NCBI RefSeq assembly: GCF_000418325.1
Contig: NC_021658.1
Span: 7,020,001 to 7,084,000 of the forward strand
Source of the DNA: Sorangium cellulosum So0157-2
GTDB taxonomy: Bacteria; Myxococcota_A; Polyangia; Polyangiales; Polyangiaceae
DNA: 64,000 nt
Direction: 5' to 3'
Positions 26,021-36,484 of the stretch are shown in pieces. The position numbers were made by a program, and so were the translations under genes. Under the pieces are notes generated by a model that searched no databases, had not been told where the DNA came from, and saw only the letters and a program-made list of their open reading frames with translations. Position 1 is the stretch's first letter. Each line of letters begins with the position of its first letter.

Positions 26021-27190
26021 ATGACCGACCTCCGCAAGCTCGGCGGGCTCCTCCCGGCCGCCCTCCTCCTCGGCGCGTGCCGCGCCGCGGCCGACACCCC
26101 GCCGGCGCCGCCCCCGCCCGAGGTCGGCGTCATCGAGGTCCAGATGGAGCCCGTGACCCTCCGCGACGAGCTCCCCGGCCGCGTCGCCCCCCTCCGCCTG
26201 GCGGAGGTGCGCGCGCGCGTCGCGGGCGTCGTCCTGAAGCGCAGCTTCACCGAGGGGAGCGAGGTCAAGGAGGGGCAGACGCTCTTCGTGATCGACCCCG
26301 CGCCCCTCAAGGCCGCCGTCGACAGCGCCGCCGCCGCCCTCGCTAAAGGGCAGGCCAACCTCGGCCAGGCCGAGGCGCGCGCGAAGCGCGCCACCGCGCT
26401 CGTGCAGGAGGGCCTCGTCAGCCGCGAGGCGTACGACGACGCGCTGGCCGCCCAGGCCATGGCCCACGCCGAGATCGCCCAGGCGCGCTCGGCGCTCTCG
26501 CTGGCCCGCCTGAACCTCGGCTACGCGACCGTGACCGCCCCGATCAGCGGCAGGATCGGCGGCGCGCTCGTCACCGAAGGCGCGCTCGTCGGCCAGGCCG
26601 AGGCGACGCCGCTCGCCGTCATCCAGCAGATCGACACAGTCTACGTCGACATCAAGCAGCCCGCCTCGCAGCTCACGCGCCTGCGCCGCGCCGCGATGGA
26701 CGCCTCGCCCCAGGGCGCGGCCGGCGAGCACGCCGCGCTCCTCGTGCTCGACGATGGCGTCGAGTACCCCGAGAAGGGCGAGCTGCTCTTCTCGGACATC
26801 AGCGTCGATCCCGGCACCGGCGAGGTGACGCTGCGCGCGCGCTTCCCGAACCCGAGCCGCCTGCTCCTGCCCGGCATGTTCGTGCGCGTGAAGCTCGCCA
26901 AGCGCGTCGATCAGGCGGCCCTCACCGTGCCGCAGCAGGCGGTCGGCCGCGACGGCGGCGGCAACGCGACGGTCCTCGTCGTCCAGCCCGACGGCAAGGC
27001 GGCCGTGCGCCAGGTCCAGACGGGCGGCGTCGATCGCGACCGCTACATCGTCACCTCCGGCCTGAACGCCGGCGACAAGGTCGTTGTCGAGGGCCACCAG
27101 AAGGTCGCCCCGGGCGCCGAGGTCCGCGCCGTCCCCTTCACGCCCGCGCCCGCGCCCGCGGCCTCGGCCGCCGCGCCGGCGGCGCGCTGA
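26021..27190 (+). CDS. RND efflux periplasmic adaptor (membrane fusion protein)
   Basis: The 389-residue protein is of the AcrA/MexA type. A lipoprotein signal ends in LLGAC (C20), so it should be anchored in the inner membrane. The barrel-sandwich halves flank an Ala-rich alpha-hairpin (about 85-170) in the usual order: an RVAGVVLKRSFTEGSEVKEGQ strand pair, the hairpin, then LGYATVTAPISGRIG. A beta-barrel and membrane-proximal domain follow, ending in an Ala/Pro-rich tail. It should link the inner-membrane pump encoded 26 bp downstream to an outer-membrane channel. No channel gene is present nearby. Confidence 0.95.
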   Translation: MTDLRKLGGLLPAALLLGACRAAADTPPAPPPPEVGVIEVQMEPVTLRDELPGRVAPLRLAEVRARVAGVVLKRSFTEGSEVKEGQTLFVIDPAPLKAAVDSAAAALAKGQANLGQAEARAKRATALVQEGLVSREAYDDALAAQAMAHAEIAQARSALSLARLNLGYATVTAPISGRIGGALVTEGALVGQAEATPLAVIQQIDTVYVDIKQPASQLTRLRRAAMDASPQGAAGEHAALLVLDDGVEYPEKGELLFSDISVDPGTGEVTLRARFPNPSRLLLPGMFVRVKLAKRVDQAALTVPQQAVGRDGGGNATVLVVQPDGKAAVRQVQTGGVDRDRYIVTSGLNAGDKVVVEGHQKVAPGAEVRAVPFTPAPAPAASAAAPAAR

Positions 27191-27216
27191 CGCGCGCGGA
27201 GCAGATCGAGGCCACC

Positions 27217-30200
27217 ATGTCGCGCTTCTTCATCGACCGGCCCGTCTTCGCGGTCGTCATCGCGATGTTCATCGCGCTCCTCGGGGCGATCGCGCTGCCG
27301 CGGCTCCCCGTGACGCAGTACCCGTCGGTCGCGCCGCCGACCGTCTCCATCTATGCGAGCTACCCTGGCGCGACGCCGGAGACGCTCGACGAGAGCGTCG
27401 TCAGCCTCATCGAGCGCGAGCTGAGCAGCGCCAAGCGCCTGCTCTACTTCCAGTCGTCGAGCGACGCCTCCGGCGGCGCCCAGATCACCGCGACCTTCCT
27501 GCCCGGCACCGACCCCGATCTCGCGCAGATCGACGTGCAGAACCGGCTCAAGGCGGTCGAGCCCCGCCTCCCCGCGGCCGTGCGGCAATACGGCCTCTTC
27601 GTCGAGGCCTCGACGTCGAGCTTCTTGATGATCGTCAGCCTGTCGTCGCGCGACGGCAGCCTGAGCCCCACCGCGCTCGGCGACATCCTCGCCCGCTCCA
27701 TCATCGACGAGATCAAGCGGGTCCCGGGCGTCGGCCGCGTGCAGCTCTGGACCAGCGAGCGCGCCATGCGCATCTGGATCGATCCGACCAAGCTCGCGGC
27801 GCTCGCGCTCTCGCCCGCCGACGTGTCGGCCGCCATCGCCGCGCAGAACGTCCAGTTCGCGTCGGGCCGCATCGGCGACCTGCCGAGCCCGCCCACGCAG
27901 CAGATCAGCGCCACGCTCATCGCCGAGGGGCAGCTCACGACGCCCGAGGATTTCGGGGCGATCGTCCTCCGCGCGAAGCCCGACGGGTCGCGCGTGCTCC
28001 TCCGCGACGTCGCGACGATCGAGATCGGCGCGCAGAACATGGCGTCGTCGTCGCGGAGCAACGGCAAGCCCGACGCGGCGATCGGCATCCAGCTCGCGAA
28101 CGGCGCGAACGCGATGAAGACCTCCGACCTCGTGCGCACCCGCATGGAGGAGCTCTCGCGGGGCCTGCCGCCCAACGTGACCTACAGCGTGCCTTACGAC
28201 ACCGCGCCCTTCGTCAGGATCTCGGTGCACAAGGTGATCGAGACCCTGGTCGAGGCCATGGTGCTCGTGTTCGTGGTGATGTTCCTGTTCCTGCAGAACA
28301 TCCGCTACACGCTCATCCCGGCGATCGTGGTGCCGCTCGCGCTGCTCGGCACGTGCGCGGTGATGCTCCTCGCGGGGGCGTCGATCAACATGCTGAGCCT
28401 GTTCGGCATGGTGCTCGCGATCGGCATCATCGTCGACGACGCGATCGTCGTCGTCGAGAACGTCGAGCGGCTGATGGCCGAGGAGGGGCTGTCCCCGCGC
28501 GAGGCGACGCGGAAGGCGATGGCGGAGATCTCGGGCGCCGTCGTCGGCATCACGCTCGTGCTCTCGGCGGTGTTCGTGCCGATGGCGTTCGCGTCCGGCT
28601 CGGTGGGCGCGATCTACCGGCAGTTCTCGATGTCGATGGCGGTCTCGATCCTGTTCTCGGCGTTCCTGGCGCTGACGCTCACGCCGGCGCTCTGCGTGGT
28701 CTTGCTGAGGCCCGTCCCCGCCGGCCACGCGCGGCGCCGCGGCCCGCTCGGCTGGTTCAACGCCGGCTTCGAGCGGCTCACCTCCGGGTACCGGCGCTGG
28801 GTCGCGGGCTCGCTCGACAGGCGCCGCCGGCTGCTCCTCGGGTTCACGATCCTCGTCGCGACGCTCGGCCTGCTCTACGTCCGGCTGCCGACCGCCTTCT
28901 TGCCGGAGGAGGATCAGGGGCTCGTGATCGTCGACGTGCAGCTCCCGCCCGAGGCCACGCAGCACCGCACGCTGCGGGCGGTCGAGCAGGTGGAGGCGCA
29001 CTACCTCGGCCGCCCCGCCATCGGCAGCGTGGCGTCCTTCCCGGGCTTCGGCTTCTCGGGCTCGGGGCAGAACGTGGCGATGATCTTCCTGACGATGAAG
29101 GACTGGGGCGAGCGCCCGGACGGCGCGACGGCCCAGGCCGAGGCCGCGCTGGCGAACGAGAAGCTCGGCCAGATCCGCGACGGCGTTGTGTACAGCCTGG
29201 TGCCGCCGCCGATCATGGAGCTCAGCAGCACCTCGGGCTTCAGCCTGAAGCTGCAGGACCGGGGCGGGCGCGGGAACGCGGCGCTCGTGGCGGCGCAGCA
29301 GCGGCTGATCGAGCTCGCCGCGGGGAGCCCCGTCCTCGCGCAGGTGCGCGCCGAGGCGCAGCCCGACGCCGCGCAGATCCGGCTGCGGATCGATCGCCAG
29401 AAGGCGAGCGCGCTCGGCGTGAGCTTCGAGCGCGCGGCCGGGGTGCTGTCGACCGCGCTGAGCCCGACCTACGTGAACGATTTCCCCAACCAGGGTCGGC
29501 TGCAGCAGGTGATCGTGCAGGCGAACGAGGCGAGCCGGATGCAGGTCGAGGACGTGCTGCGGCTGTCCGTGCCCAACGGCGCCGGCCAGATGGTGCCGCT
29601 CTCCGCGTTCGCGACGGCGGCGTGGGAGCGCGGCCCGCTCCAGCTCGCGCGCTTCAACGGGTTTCCGGCCACCGGGATCAGCGGCGCGCCGGGGCCCGGG
29701 CGGAGCAGCGGCGAGGCGATGTCGGAGATCGAGCGCCTGGCCGCGCAGCTGCCGCCGGGGTTCGGGGTGGAGTGGACAGGGCAGTCGTTCCAGGAGCGGC
29801 TGTCGGGGGCCGAGGCGCCGGCGCTGCTCGCGCTGTCGCTGGTGGTTGTGTTCCTGGTGCTGGCGGCGCTCTACGAGAGCTTCGCGATCCCGCTCTCGGT
29901 GATCCTCGTGGTGCCGCTCGGGGTGCTTGGCGCGGTGCTGGCGATGACGGTGCGCGGGCTGCCGAACGACGTGTTCTTCAAGGTCGGTTTGATCACCATC
30001 ATGGGGCTGTCGGCGAAGAACGCGATCCTGATCATCGAGTTCGCGAAGAGCCTGCGCGAGCAGGGAATGAGCGTGCGGGACGCGGCGATCGAGGCGGCGC
30101 GCCTGCGCTTCCGGCCGATCCTGATGACGTCGCTGGCGTTCATCCTGGGCGTGATGCCCCTGGTGTTCGCGCGGAACGCGGGCTCGGCCACGCAGCACGC

Positions 30201-30345
30201 CATCGGGACGGGCGTGTTCGGCGGCATGCTCACCGCGACGCTGTTCAGCATCTTCTTCGCGCCGCTGTTCTTCGTGCTGGTCAGCCGCCTGCGGCGCGTG
30301 AGGGCGGCCGACGGCCCGCAAGCGGGGCCGGCGAGCGCGCGGTGA
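27217..30345 (+). CDS. RND multidrug efflux transporter (AcrB/HAE1 type)
   Basis: The 1042-residue protein has the full length and layout of hydrophobe/amphiphile efflux pumps. It has an N-terminal TM (FIDRPVFAVVIAMFIALLGA), a first porter domain, a block of TMs with the proton-relay motif GIIVDDAIVVVENVER, a second porter domain, and a final TM block containing KNAILIIEFAK. It forms a trimer that exports drugs, detergents or natural products using the proton gradient. It is co-transcribed with the adaptor gene. The specific substrate cannot be read from the sequence. Confidence 0.96.
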   Translation: MSRFFIDRPVFAVVIAMFIALLGAIALPRLPVTQYPSVAPPTVSIYASYPGATPETLDESVVSLIERELSSAKRLLYFQSSSDASGGAQITATFLPGTDPDLAQIDVQNRLKAVEPRLPAAVRQYGLFVEASTSSFLMIVSLSSRDGSLSPTALGDILARSIIDEIKRVPGVGRVQLWTSERAMRIWIDPTKLAALALSPADVSAAIAAQNVQFASGRIGDLPSPPTQQISATLIAEGQLTTPEDFGAIVLRAKPDGSRVLLRDVATIEIGAQNMASSSRSNGKPDAAIGIQLANGANAMKTSDLVRTRMEELSRGLPPNVTYSVPYDTAPFVRISVHKVIETLVEAMVLVFVVMFLFLQNIRYTLIPAIVVPLALLGTCAVMLLAGASINMLSLFGMVLAIGIIVDDAIVVVENVERLMAEEGLSPREATRKAMAEISGAVVGITLVLSAVFVPMAFASGSVGAIYRQFSMSMAVSILFSAFLALTLTPALCVVLLRPVPAGHARRRGPLGWFNAGFERLTSGYRRWVAGSLDRRRRLLLGFTILVATLGLLYVRLPTAFLPEEDQGLVIVDVQLPPEATQHRTLRAVEQVEAHYLGRPAIGSVASFPGFGFSGSGQNVAMIFLTMKDWGERPDGATAQAEAALANEKLGQIRDGVVYSLVPPPIMELSSTSGFSLKLQDRGGRGNAALVAAQQRLIELAAGSPVLAQVRAEAQPDAAQIRLRIDRQKASALGVSFERAAGVLSTALSPTYVNDFPNQGRLQQVIVQANEASRMQVEDVLRLSVPNGAGQMVPLSAFATAAWERGPLQLARFNGFPATGISGAPGPGRSSGEAMSEIERLAAQLPPGFGVEWTGQSFQERLSGAEAPALLALSLVVVFLVLAALYESFAIPLSVILVVPLGVLGAVLAMTVRGLPNDVFFKVGLITIMGLSAKNAILIIEFAKSLREQGMSVRDAAIEAARLRFRPILMTSLAFILGVMPLVFARNAGSATQHAIGTGVFGGMLTATLFSIFFAPLFFVLVSRLRRVRAADGPQAGPASAR

Positions 30346-30400
30346 GCGGCTAGTACCGCGGGCCAGGACTCCCGCCAGAGATCTGCTCCGCGAGCGAAGA

Positions 30401-30489
30401 GAAATTCAACGCAAAGGCGCAAAGGCGCAAAGGCGCAAAACTACAAATCTTTTTTGCGTCTTTGCGCCTTTGCGCCTTTGCGTTGAAAT
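30401..30489. repeat. Long-stem inverted repeat made of gcaaaggc units
   Basis: Left arm 30404-30440 holds four consecutive cgcaaagg-type units; right arm 30451-30489 is its reverse complement with one or two mismatches, around a loop of about 10 nt. The stem is about 36 bp and its composition is unlike the surrounding DNA. It lies between the convergent RND pump and LRR lipoprotein genes. It could terminate transcription from both sides. Similar caaaggcgcaaag motifs recur as dispersed repeats in other bacterial genomes (from memory), so it may also be a miniature mobile repeat. Confidence 0.85.
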
Positions 30490-30566
30490 CTCCCTCCAGA
30501 TCCGTGGCCGGACTCCTGGTGGGTGGAGCTAGCCGGCGCGGGCGGAGGCACGGTGGGGCCGCGGCG

Positions 30567-32636
30567 TCACGGGCAGCGCTCGCCGTTCCCCTCCTGGCGG
30601 TGGCTGCCGGTGACCCTCTCGAAGAGCGCGTCAACCACGCATGCCGGCAGCGACGGGTTGCCCGTGACCTCGAGGTTGGCGCGGCTCAGGACGTCCAGGC
30701 CCACCCGCTGGAGCTGGCTGTTCTCGCGGATGGCGAAGAGCCCTCCGGTCCTCTGAAGCGCGAGCAGGTCGATGTTCTCCAGATTGGGATTGCCGCTGAT
30801 GGTCGCCGTTCCCCCGATCGACTGCAGCGCGTCGAGCCCGCTCCAGGCAGCCATCGCCGCACCGAACACCGTGAGCGTCCCCTCGATGCTGCGGAGCGTC
30901 CCCATGTCGAGATGCTCCAGCGCCGGGTTGTCGCCGATGGTCACGTTGCCGCCCACGTACTGGAGCTGGTACATCGCGGGACGGATCAGGGACGCGTTGC
31001 CGGAGATGGTCAGATCACCTCCCACGCTGCGCGTCCACTGCAGACCCGCCACGTGCTGGAGCCGGTCGTTGCCGACGACGTACACATCCCCGCCGAAGTG
31101 CCCGTCGTCGAGGAGAGCGAAATTCCCCAGCGCGTCGTTGTCATCGAGCGTCAGGCCCCCGTCCACCTGCTCTACCTGGAAATAGCCGAGGTTCGGGTTG
31201 CGACGAAGTATGACGTTGCCGCGCACGTGGGCGACGCTGCGCTCGAACCGCTCGATCTGTGTCCCCTCGAGCACGAGCCCCCCCGCGACGAGCCCGCTCT
31301 GCTCGCTATCGAACCACAGCGAGCTGAGGGGAGCCGCCACGTAGAGGGTGCCGCCGATCTCCAGGTGGTCTGCGAAGCTCTCGGCGGCGTTGAGGAACCA
31401 TGCAACGTCGAGCGCGGGCGCTTCCTGCACGTTCACGTCCCCGGTGATCCGGTCGCTCTCGATGGTGATCTCCTGCAGCGATGCGTTGCGGACCACGTTG
31501 ACGCCCTGAAAGCTCTCGGCCGCGAGCTCCGCGCTCGCGAGCTTCGGGTTGTCGAAGAGCGTCACCCGGCCCGCTTGCGTGGAGAGATCGTTGAGCTGTG
31601 ACACCCGGATGAGCACGTCGGTCAAGCTCGCGTTTCCTTGGATGACCACGTCATCGAGCCTGTCGAACATCCGGAGCTCGATCTCCTCGAGGGCCGCGTT
31701 GCCGCGCACGAGGATCTCGTCGTCCACCTTGCGCAGCGCCGGGAGGTCGATGGCGGCCAGCGCGGGGTTCTCGCTCAGGTGGAGCTCGCCGCCGGTCTGC
31801 ACCAGGCCGGTCAGATCCACGCGGGCGAGCTCGGCGTTATCGTGCACGTCCAGCGTCCGCCCGACGGCCGCGAGCGCGGGGAGCGAGAGGCTCGCGAGCG
31901 CGGAGTTGCCCGACACCGTGAGGCGCCCGCCGACATGCGCGAGCACCGGCAGCTCGATCGAGGCGATCGAGGTGTCGCGGATCGACAGACCGCCGTGAAT
32001 CGCCCGGATGTCGGCGAGGAGCGCGAGATCTTCCGCCGACGTCACCGCGACGTCGCGCTGGATCACGTCGCTGCACTCGACCTCGGTCCACTCGACCTCG
32101 GCGTCGCCCAGCTCCCCGTCGCCGTCCGTGTCGCGCCCGACCTGGAAGGCGATGCCGTCGGACGCGCAGCGCTCGCCCGGCGGCTCGGCCACCATCCGCG
32201 TCAGCAGCGCGTCGTCGCAGATGTACTCCGTCGCCGCGACCTCCTCCTCGTCGAGGACGCCGTTGCCGTTCTCGTCGGGGCCCGACCGGACGGCCGCGCC
32301 GCCGTCGGCGCACGCCTCGCCGGCCGGCTCGTCGTCGACGCGGACCAGGGTCTCCGGCCGATCGTCAGGCGTGTCGTCGTCCGGCGCGACGTCCTCGTCC
32401 TGGCACTGCAGGGTCGACTCGGCGATCTCGTCCTCGTCGAGCGCGCCGTTCTCGTTGCGATCGAGGCCAGCGTGGACGACGGAGCCGCCGTGAGGACACT
32501 GCGCATCGCTCGCCGCGTCGGTGCGCACCACGACCTCGAGCTGCCGCTCGATCGGCGCCCGGGGGTCGCTCTCGCCGCCGCACGCGGCCGGAGCGATGAG
32601 CGCAAGCACAAGGGGGTAGTAGGTTCGGGTTCCCAT
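30567..32636 (-). CDS. Lipoprotein with EF-hand-like Cys repeats and LRR/L-domain-like repeats
   Basis: The 689-residue protein starts MGTRTYYPLVLALIAPAACG, a lipoprotein signal with C19. Residues about 35-180 contain three copies of a module with a Cys-Gly start, an acidic DxNxNGxLDxxE loop and a closing Cys, resembling DUF7151 and calcium-binding EF-loops. From about 190 to the end, the sequence is a regular series of short strands ending in Gly/Asn turns (VGGRLTVSGNSALASLSLPAL and similar). This is the pattern of receptor L-domain or leucine-rich-type solenoids. It probably faces the cell exterior as a binding protein; the ligand is unknown. I placed the start at 32636 because the open frame upstream overlaps the porin gene antiparallel in phase only. 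Confidence 0.8.
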   Translation of the reverse strand: MGTRTYYPLVLALIAPAACGGESDPRAPIERQLEVVVRTDAASDAQCPHGGSVVHAGLDRNENGALDEDEIAESTLQCQDEDVAPDDDTPDDRPETLVRVDDEPAGEACADGGAAVRSGPDENGNGVLDEEEVAATEYICDDALLTRMVAEPPGERCASDGIAFQVGRDTDGDGELGDAEVEWTEVECSDVIQRDVAVTSAEDLALLADIRAIHGGLSIRDTSIASIELPVLAHVGGRLTVSGNSALASLSLPALAAVGRTLDVHDNAELARVDLTGLVQTGGELHLSENPALAAIDLPALRKVDDEILVRGNAALEEIELRMFDRLDDVVIQGNASLTDVLIRVSQLNDLSTQAGRVTLFDNPKLASAELAAESFQGVNVVRNASLQEITIESDRITGDVNVQEAPALDVAWFLNAAESFADHLEIGGTLYVAAPLSSLWFDSEQSGLVAGGLVLEGTQIERFERSVAHVRGNVILRRNPNLGYFQVEQVDGGLTLDDNDALGNFALLDDGHFGGDVYVVGNDRLQHVAGLQWTRSVGGDLTISGNASLIRPAMYQLQYVGGNVTIGDNPALEHLDMGTLRSIEGTLTVFGAAMAAWSGLDALQSIGGTATISGNPNLENIDLLALQRTGGLFAIRENSQLQRVGLDVLSRANLEVTGNPSLPACVVDALFERVTGSHRQEGNGERCP

Positions 32637-32767
32637 CGTAGAGAACCACGCGTAGCACGAACAAGCCGGTACTCGACGGCGGCGGCCCCGGGGAGCACGG
32701 TTTGCGCGCTGGCGCGCGGCGCCGGGGCCGTCGCGGTCAGCTCCAGCGCGCTCCGGTGCGCGGGCCG

Positions 32768-34138
<1,371 letters not shown>

Positions 34139-34177
34139 GAGTTCTCCTGTGGATCGGGTGCGCGGGCTAGGCCCTGG

Positions 34178-35596
34178 TCACGCCCCGTGGACGTCGGCGT
34201 CGATGCGGTGATCCTTGGTCTCGTGGATGAAGAGGCCGCCCACGATCAGCGTGACCACGCAGACAGCGATGGGATAAATCAGGCCCGTGTAGATCGCGCC
34301 CGCCCCGAACGTGGTCTTGGCCCAGGCCGACGCGGTGACGGCCGTGGCGATCAGCGGCAAGAAGCCGCCGAACCAGCCGTTGCCCAGGTGGTAAGGGATG
34401 GACATCGAGGTGTAGCGGATCTTCGTGGGGAAGAGCTCCACGAGGAACGCCGCGATCGGGCCGTACACCATGGTCACGTAGACCATCTGGATGCCGATGA
34501 GCAGGATCATCATGGGCACGTTGACCTCGTCCGGGTTCGCCACGGGCAGGCCGCTCGGGTTCGAGAAGTGCTTCATGGCCATGTAGATCGGGATGTAGGT
34601 GATCGCGCCGAGCGCGCAGCCGGCCATCATGATCTTCTTCCGGCCGACGCGATCGGACATGCCGCCGAACACCAGGAACAGCGGCGTGGTGAGCGCGAGC
34701 GCGACCGACATGATGGTGTAGGCCGTCTGCCACTGGATCTTCAGCACGCTCTGCATGAACGTGAGCGCGTAGAACTGGCCCGTGTACCAGACGACGCCCT
34801 GGCCCGCCGTCACGCCGAACAGGGCGAGGAGCACGTACTTGCGGTTGAGCGGGTTGGAGAAGGTCTCCTTGATCGGGTTCTTCGAGACCTTGCCGGTCGA
34901 CTTGAGCTTCGAGAAGAGCGGCGACTCCTTCATCTTCACGCGGATGTAGAGCGAGATGGCGAGGAGCAGGAAGGAGAGCAGGAAGGGCACGCGCCAGCCG
35001 AACGCCTTGAAGTCCGCCTCGCCGAACAGCGAGCGGGTGGACCCGATCACCGCCATGCTCACGAAGAAGCCGAGCGTGGCGGTGGTCTGGATGTAGCTCG
35101 TGTAATAGCCGCGCTTCTGGTCCGGCACGTGCTCGGCCACGTAGGTGGCGGCGCCGCCGTACTCGCCGCCGAGCGCGAGGCCCTGCATGAGGCGCAAGAG
35201 CACGAGCAGGATGGTCGAGGCGATGCCGATCTGCTCGTACGTGGGCAAGAGGCCCGTCAGCGCGGTCGAGATGCCCATGGTGGCCATGGTGACGAGGAAC
35301 GTGTATTTGCGGCCGATCAGGTCGCCGATGTGCCCGAACACCACGGCGCCGAGCGGGCGCACGCCGAACCCTGCTCCGAAGGTCGCGAGGCTCGCGAGCA
35401 GCTGCGCAGTCTCATTGCCGGCCGGAAAGAACAGCCCGCCGAAGAACACGGCGAGGCTGCCGTAGAGGTAGAAATCGTACCACTCGAACAACGTTCCGAG
35501 CGACGACGCGGTGATCACACGACGGATCGTCCCCGTATCCTCGATGGCTGCATCGGCGCCGCCTTGGACGACGCCACTTGTCATGTTGGTACTCAT
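34178..35596 (-). CDS. MFS transporter, metabolite:H+ symporter (MHS) family
   Basis: The 472-residue protein has about 12 membrane segments. It carries the MHS signatures SSLGTLFEWYDFYLYG at the N-terminus and GHIGDLIGRKYTFLVTM in the loop after TM2, plus RLMQGLALGGEYGGAATYVAEH and the second-half FGGMSDRVGRKKIMMAG. Relatives import organic acids, proline/betaine or shikimate with protons. The exact substrate is not readable from sequence. A GGGAG site precedes the ATG. Its downstream neighbour is a porin. Confidence 0.94.
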   Translation of the reverse strand: MSTNMTSGVVQGGADAAIEDTGTIRRVITASSLGTLFEWYDFYLYGSLAVFFGGLFFPAGNETAQLLASLATFGAGFGVRPLGAVVFGHIGDLIGRKYTFLVTMATMGISTALTGLLPTYEQIGIASTILLVLLRLMQGLALGGEYGGAATYVAEHVPDQKRGYYTSYIQTTATLGFFVSMAVIGSTRSLFGEADFKAFGWRVPFLLSFLLLAISLYIRVKMKESPLFSKLKSTGKVSKNPIKETFSNPLNRKYVLLALFGVTAGQGVVWYTGQFYALTFMQSVLKIQWQTAYTIMSVALALTTPLFLVFGGMSDRVGRKKIMMAGCALGAITYIPIYMAMKHFSNPSGLPVANPDEVNVPMMILLIGIQMVYVTMVYGPIAAFLVELFPTKIRYTSMSIPYHLGNGWFGGFLPLIATAVTASAWAKTTFGAGAIYTGLIYPIAVCVVTLIVGGLFIHETKDHRIDADVHGA

Positions 35597-36484
35597 TTGG
35601 GTCTCCCGAGAGGATGGTCCGCGCAGAGCGACTTCAGCACATCAAGAATTTTCCAGCGGGACCGTACACTGACGAGACCCATACTACCTATCCTTCTGAC
35701 TGCCAACAAGTGCGCTCAACCTCGTTCTCTGACCTACCCGCCCGGCGGAGACGAGACCGGAACAGCGGCGCAATGTCCTCGTCCACGTCGAGATCCCCCG
35801 GCCGAGGCTCATCGGCGCCTTCCGCGCCGAGAGCTCGGCGCGCTCGCGTGCGCGGGCCCTCGCGTGCGTACCCGACCAGACGATCGGGCGCGGCCTCTCC
35901 GCGGGGCGGTCAGGTCGCGCCCGCGGCGTTCATCATGAAGGTAGTTTGCTTGTGTCTCTGCTTCGGGGCGCGCAGGCACGAGCAGCCGGAGCTTCGCGGG
36001 CCGATGGCGACGGCCGCGAGCTTTCGCGGGCGAAGGCCGGGGCGGGAGGCCGCCGGCTCCCGCCGGTGGCGATGAAGACGGCGTGGGCCGTAAACGGGAG
36101 CATGGAGCACGCTGTCGCTCGCGTCCGCACAGGCCACGGTCTCTCCGGTAAAGTCGCCGAGAAAAAGCAGACCGAGCCGGCGAGCCGCACCCGGCGCAGG
36201 GCGCATCCATTGCAACGCCACGGTACATGACGTAGAAACACCGTGCGTTGGCGGATTTCTCGGAGCATGGCGGCGCTCCGCTGGTTGAAGGACGAATGAC
36301 GCAGCACATATCGACCGCGCAAAGAGCGATGCCGCACGAAGCCCACGCGATCCTTGTCGGAATCACGGGTTAAAGAACGTGAACCCACCCCTCGCCGCAG
36401 TGCACATCGGTGTCGCGAGCCCCCGCGAGGCGCTGCTCGACCCCGCCGCTGGGTGGGCGCGTCACCTTCGGCACGCATGAGCCG
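35597..36484. other. Intergenic region between divergent MFS and TIR-nSTAND genes
   Basis: Nearly 890 bp carry no gene I can support. The 35640-35710 part is A/T-richer and holds a possible weak promoter for the MFS gene on the minus strand (ttggca at 35706-35701, 17-bp gap, tatggg at 35683-35678); the -10 match is poor. Open frames at 35900-36230 have arginine-rich, antisense-like composition. The region could hide a decayed gene or a leader. Confidence 0.4.

Noticed and set aside
35933..36366. Open frames between the MFS and TIR-nSTAND genes on both strands
   Set aside because: Arg-rich and mutually antisense, with no ribosome site or domain.
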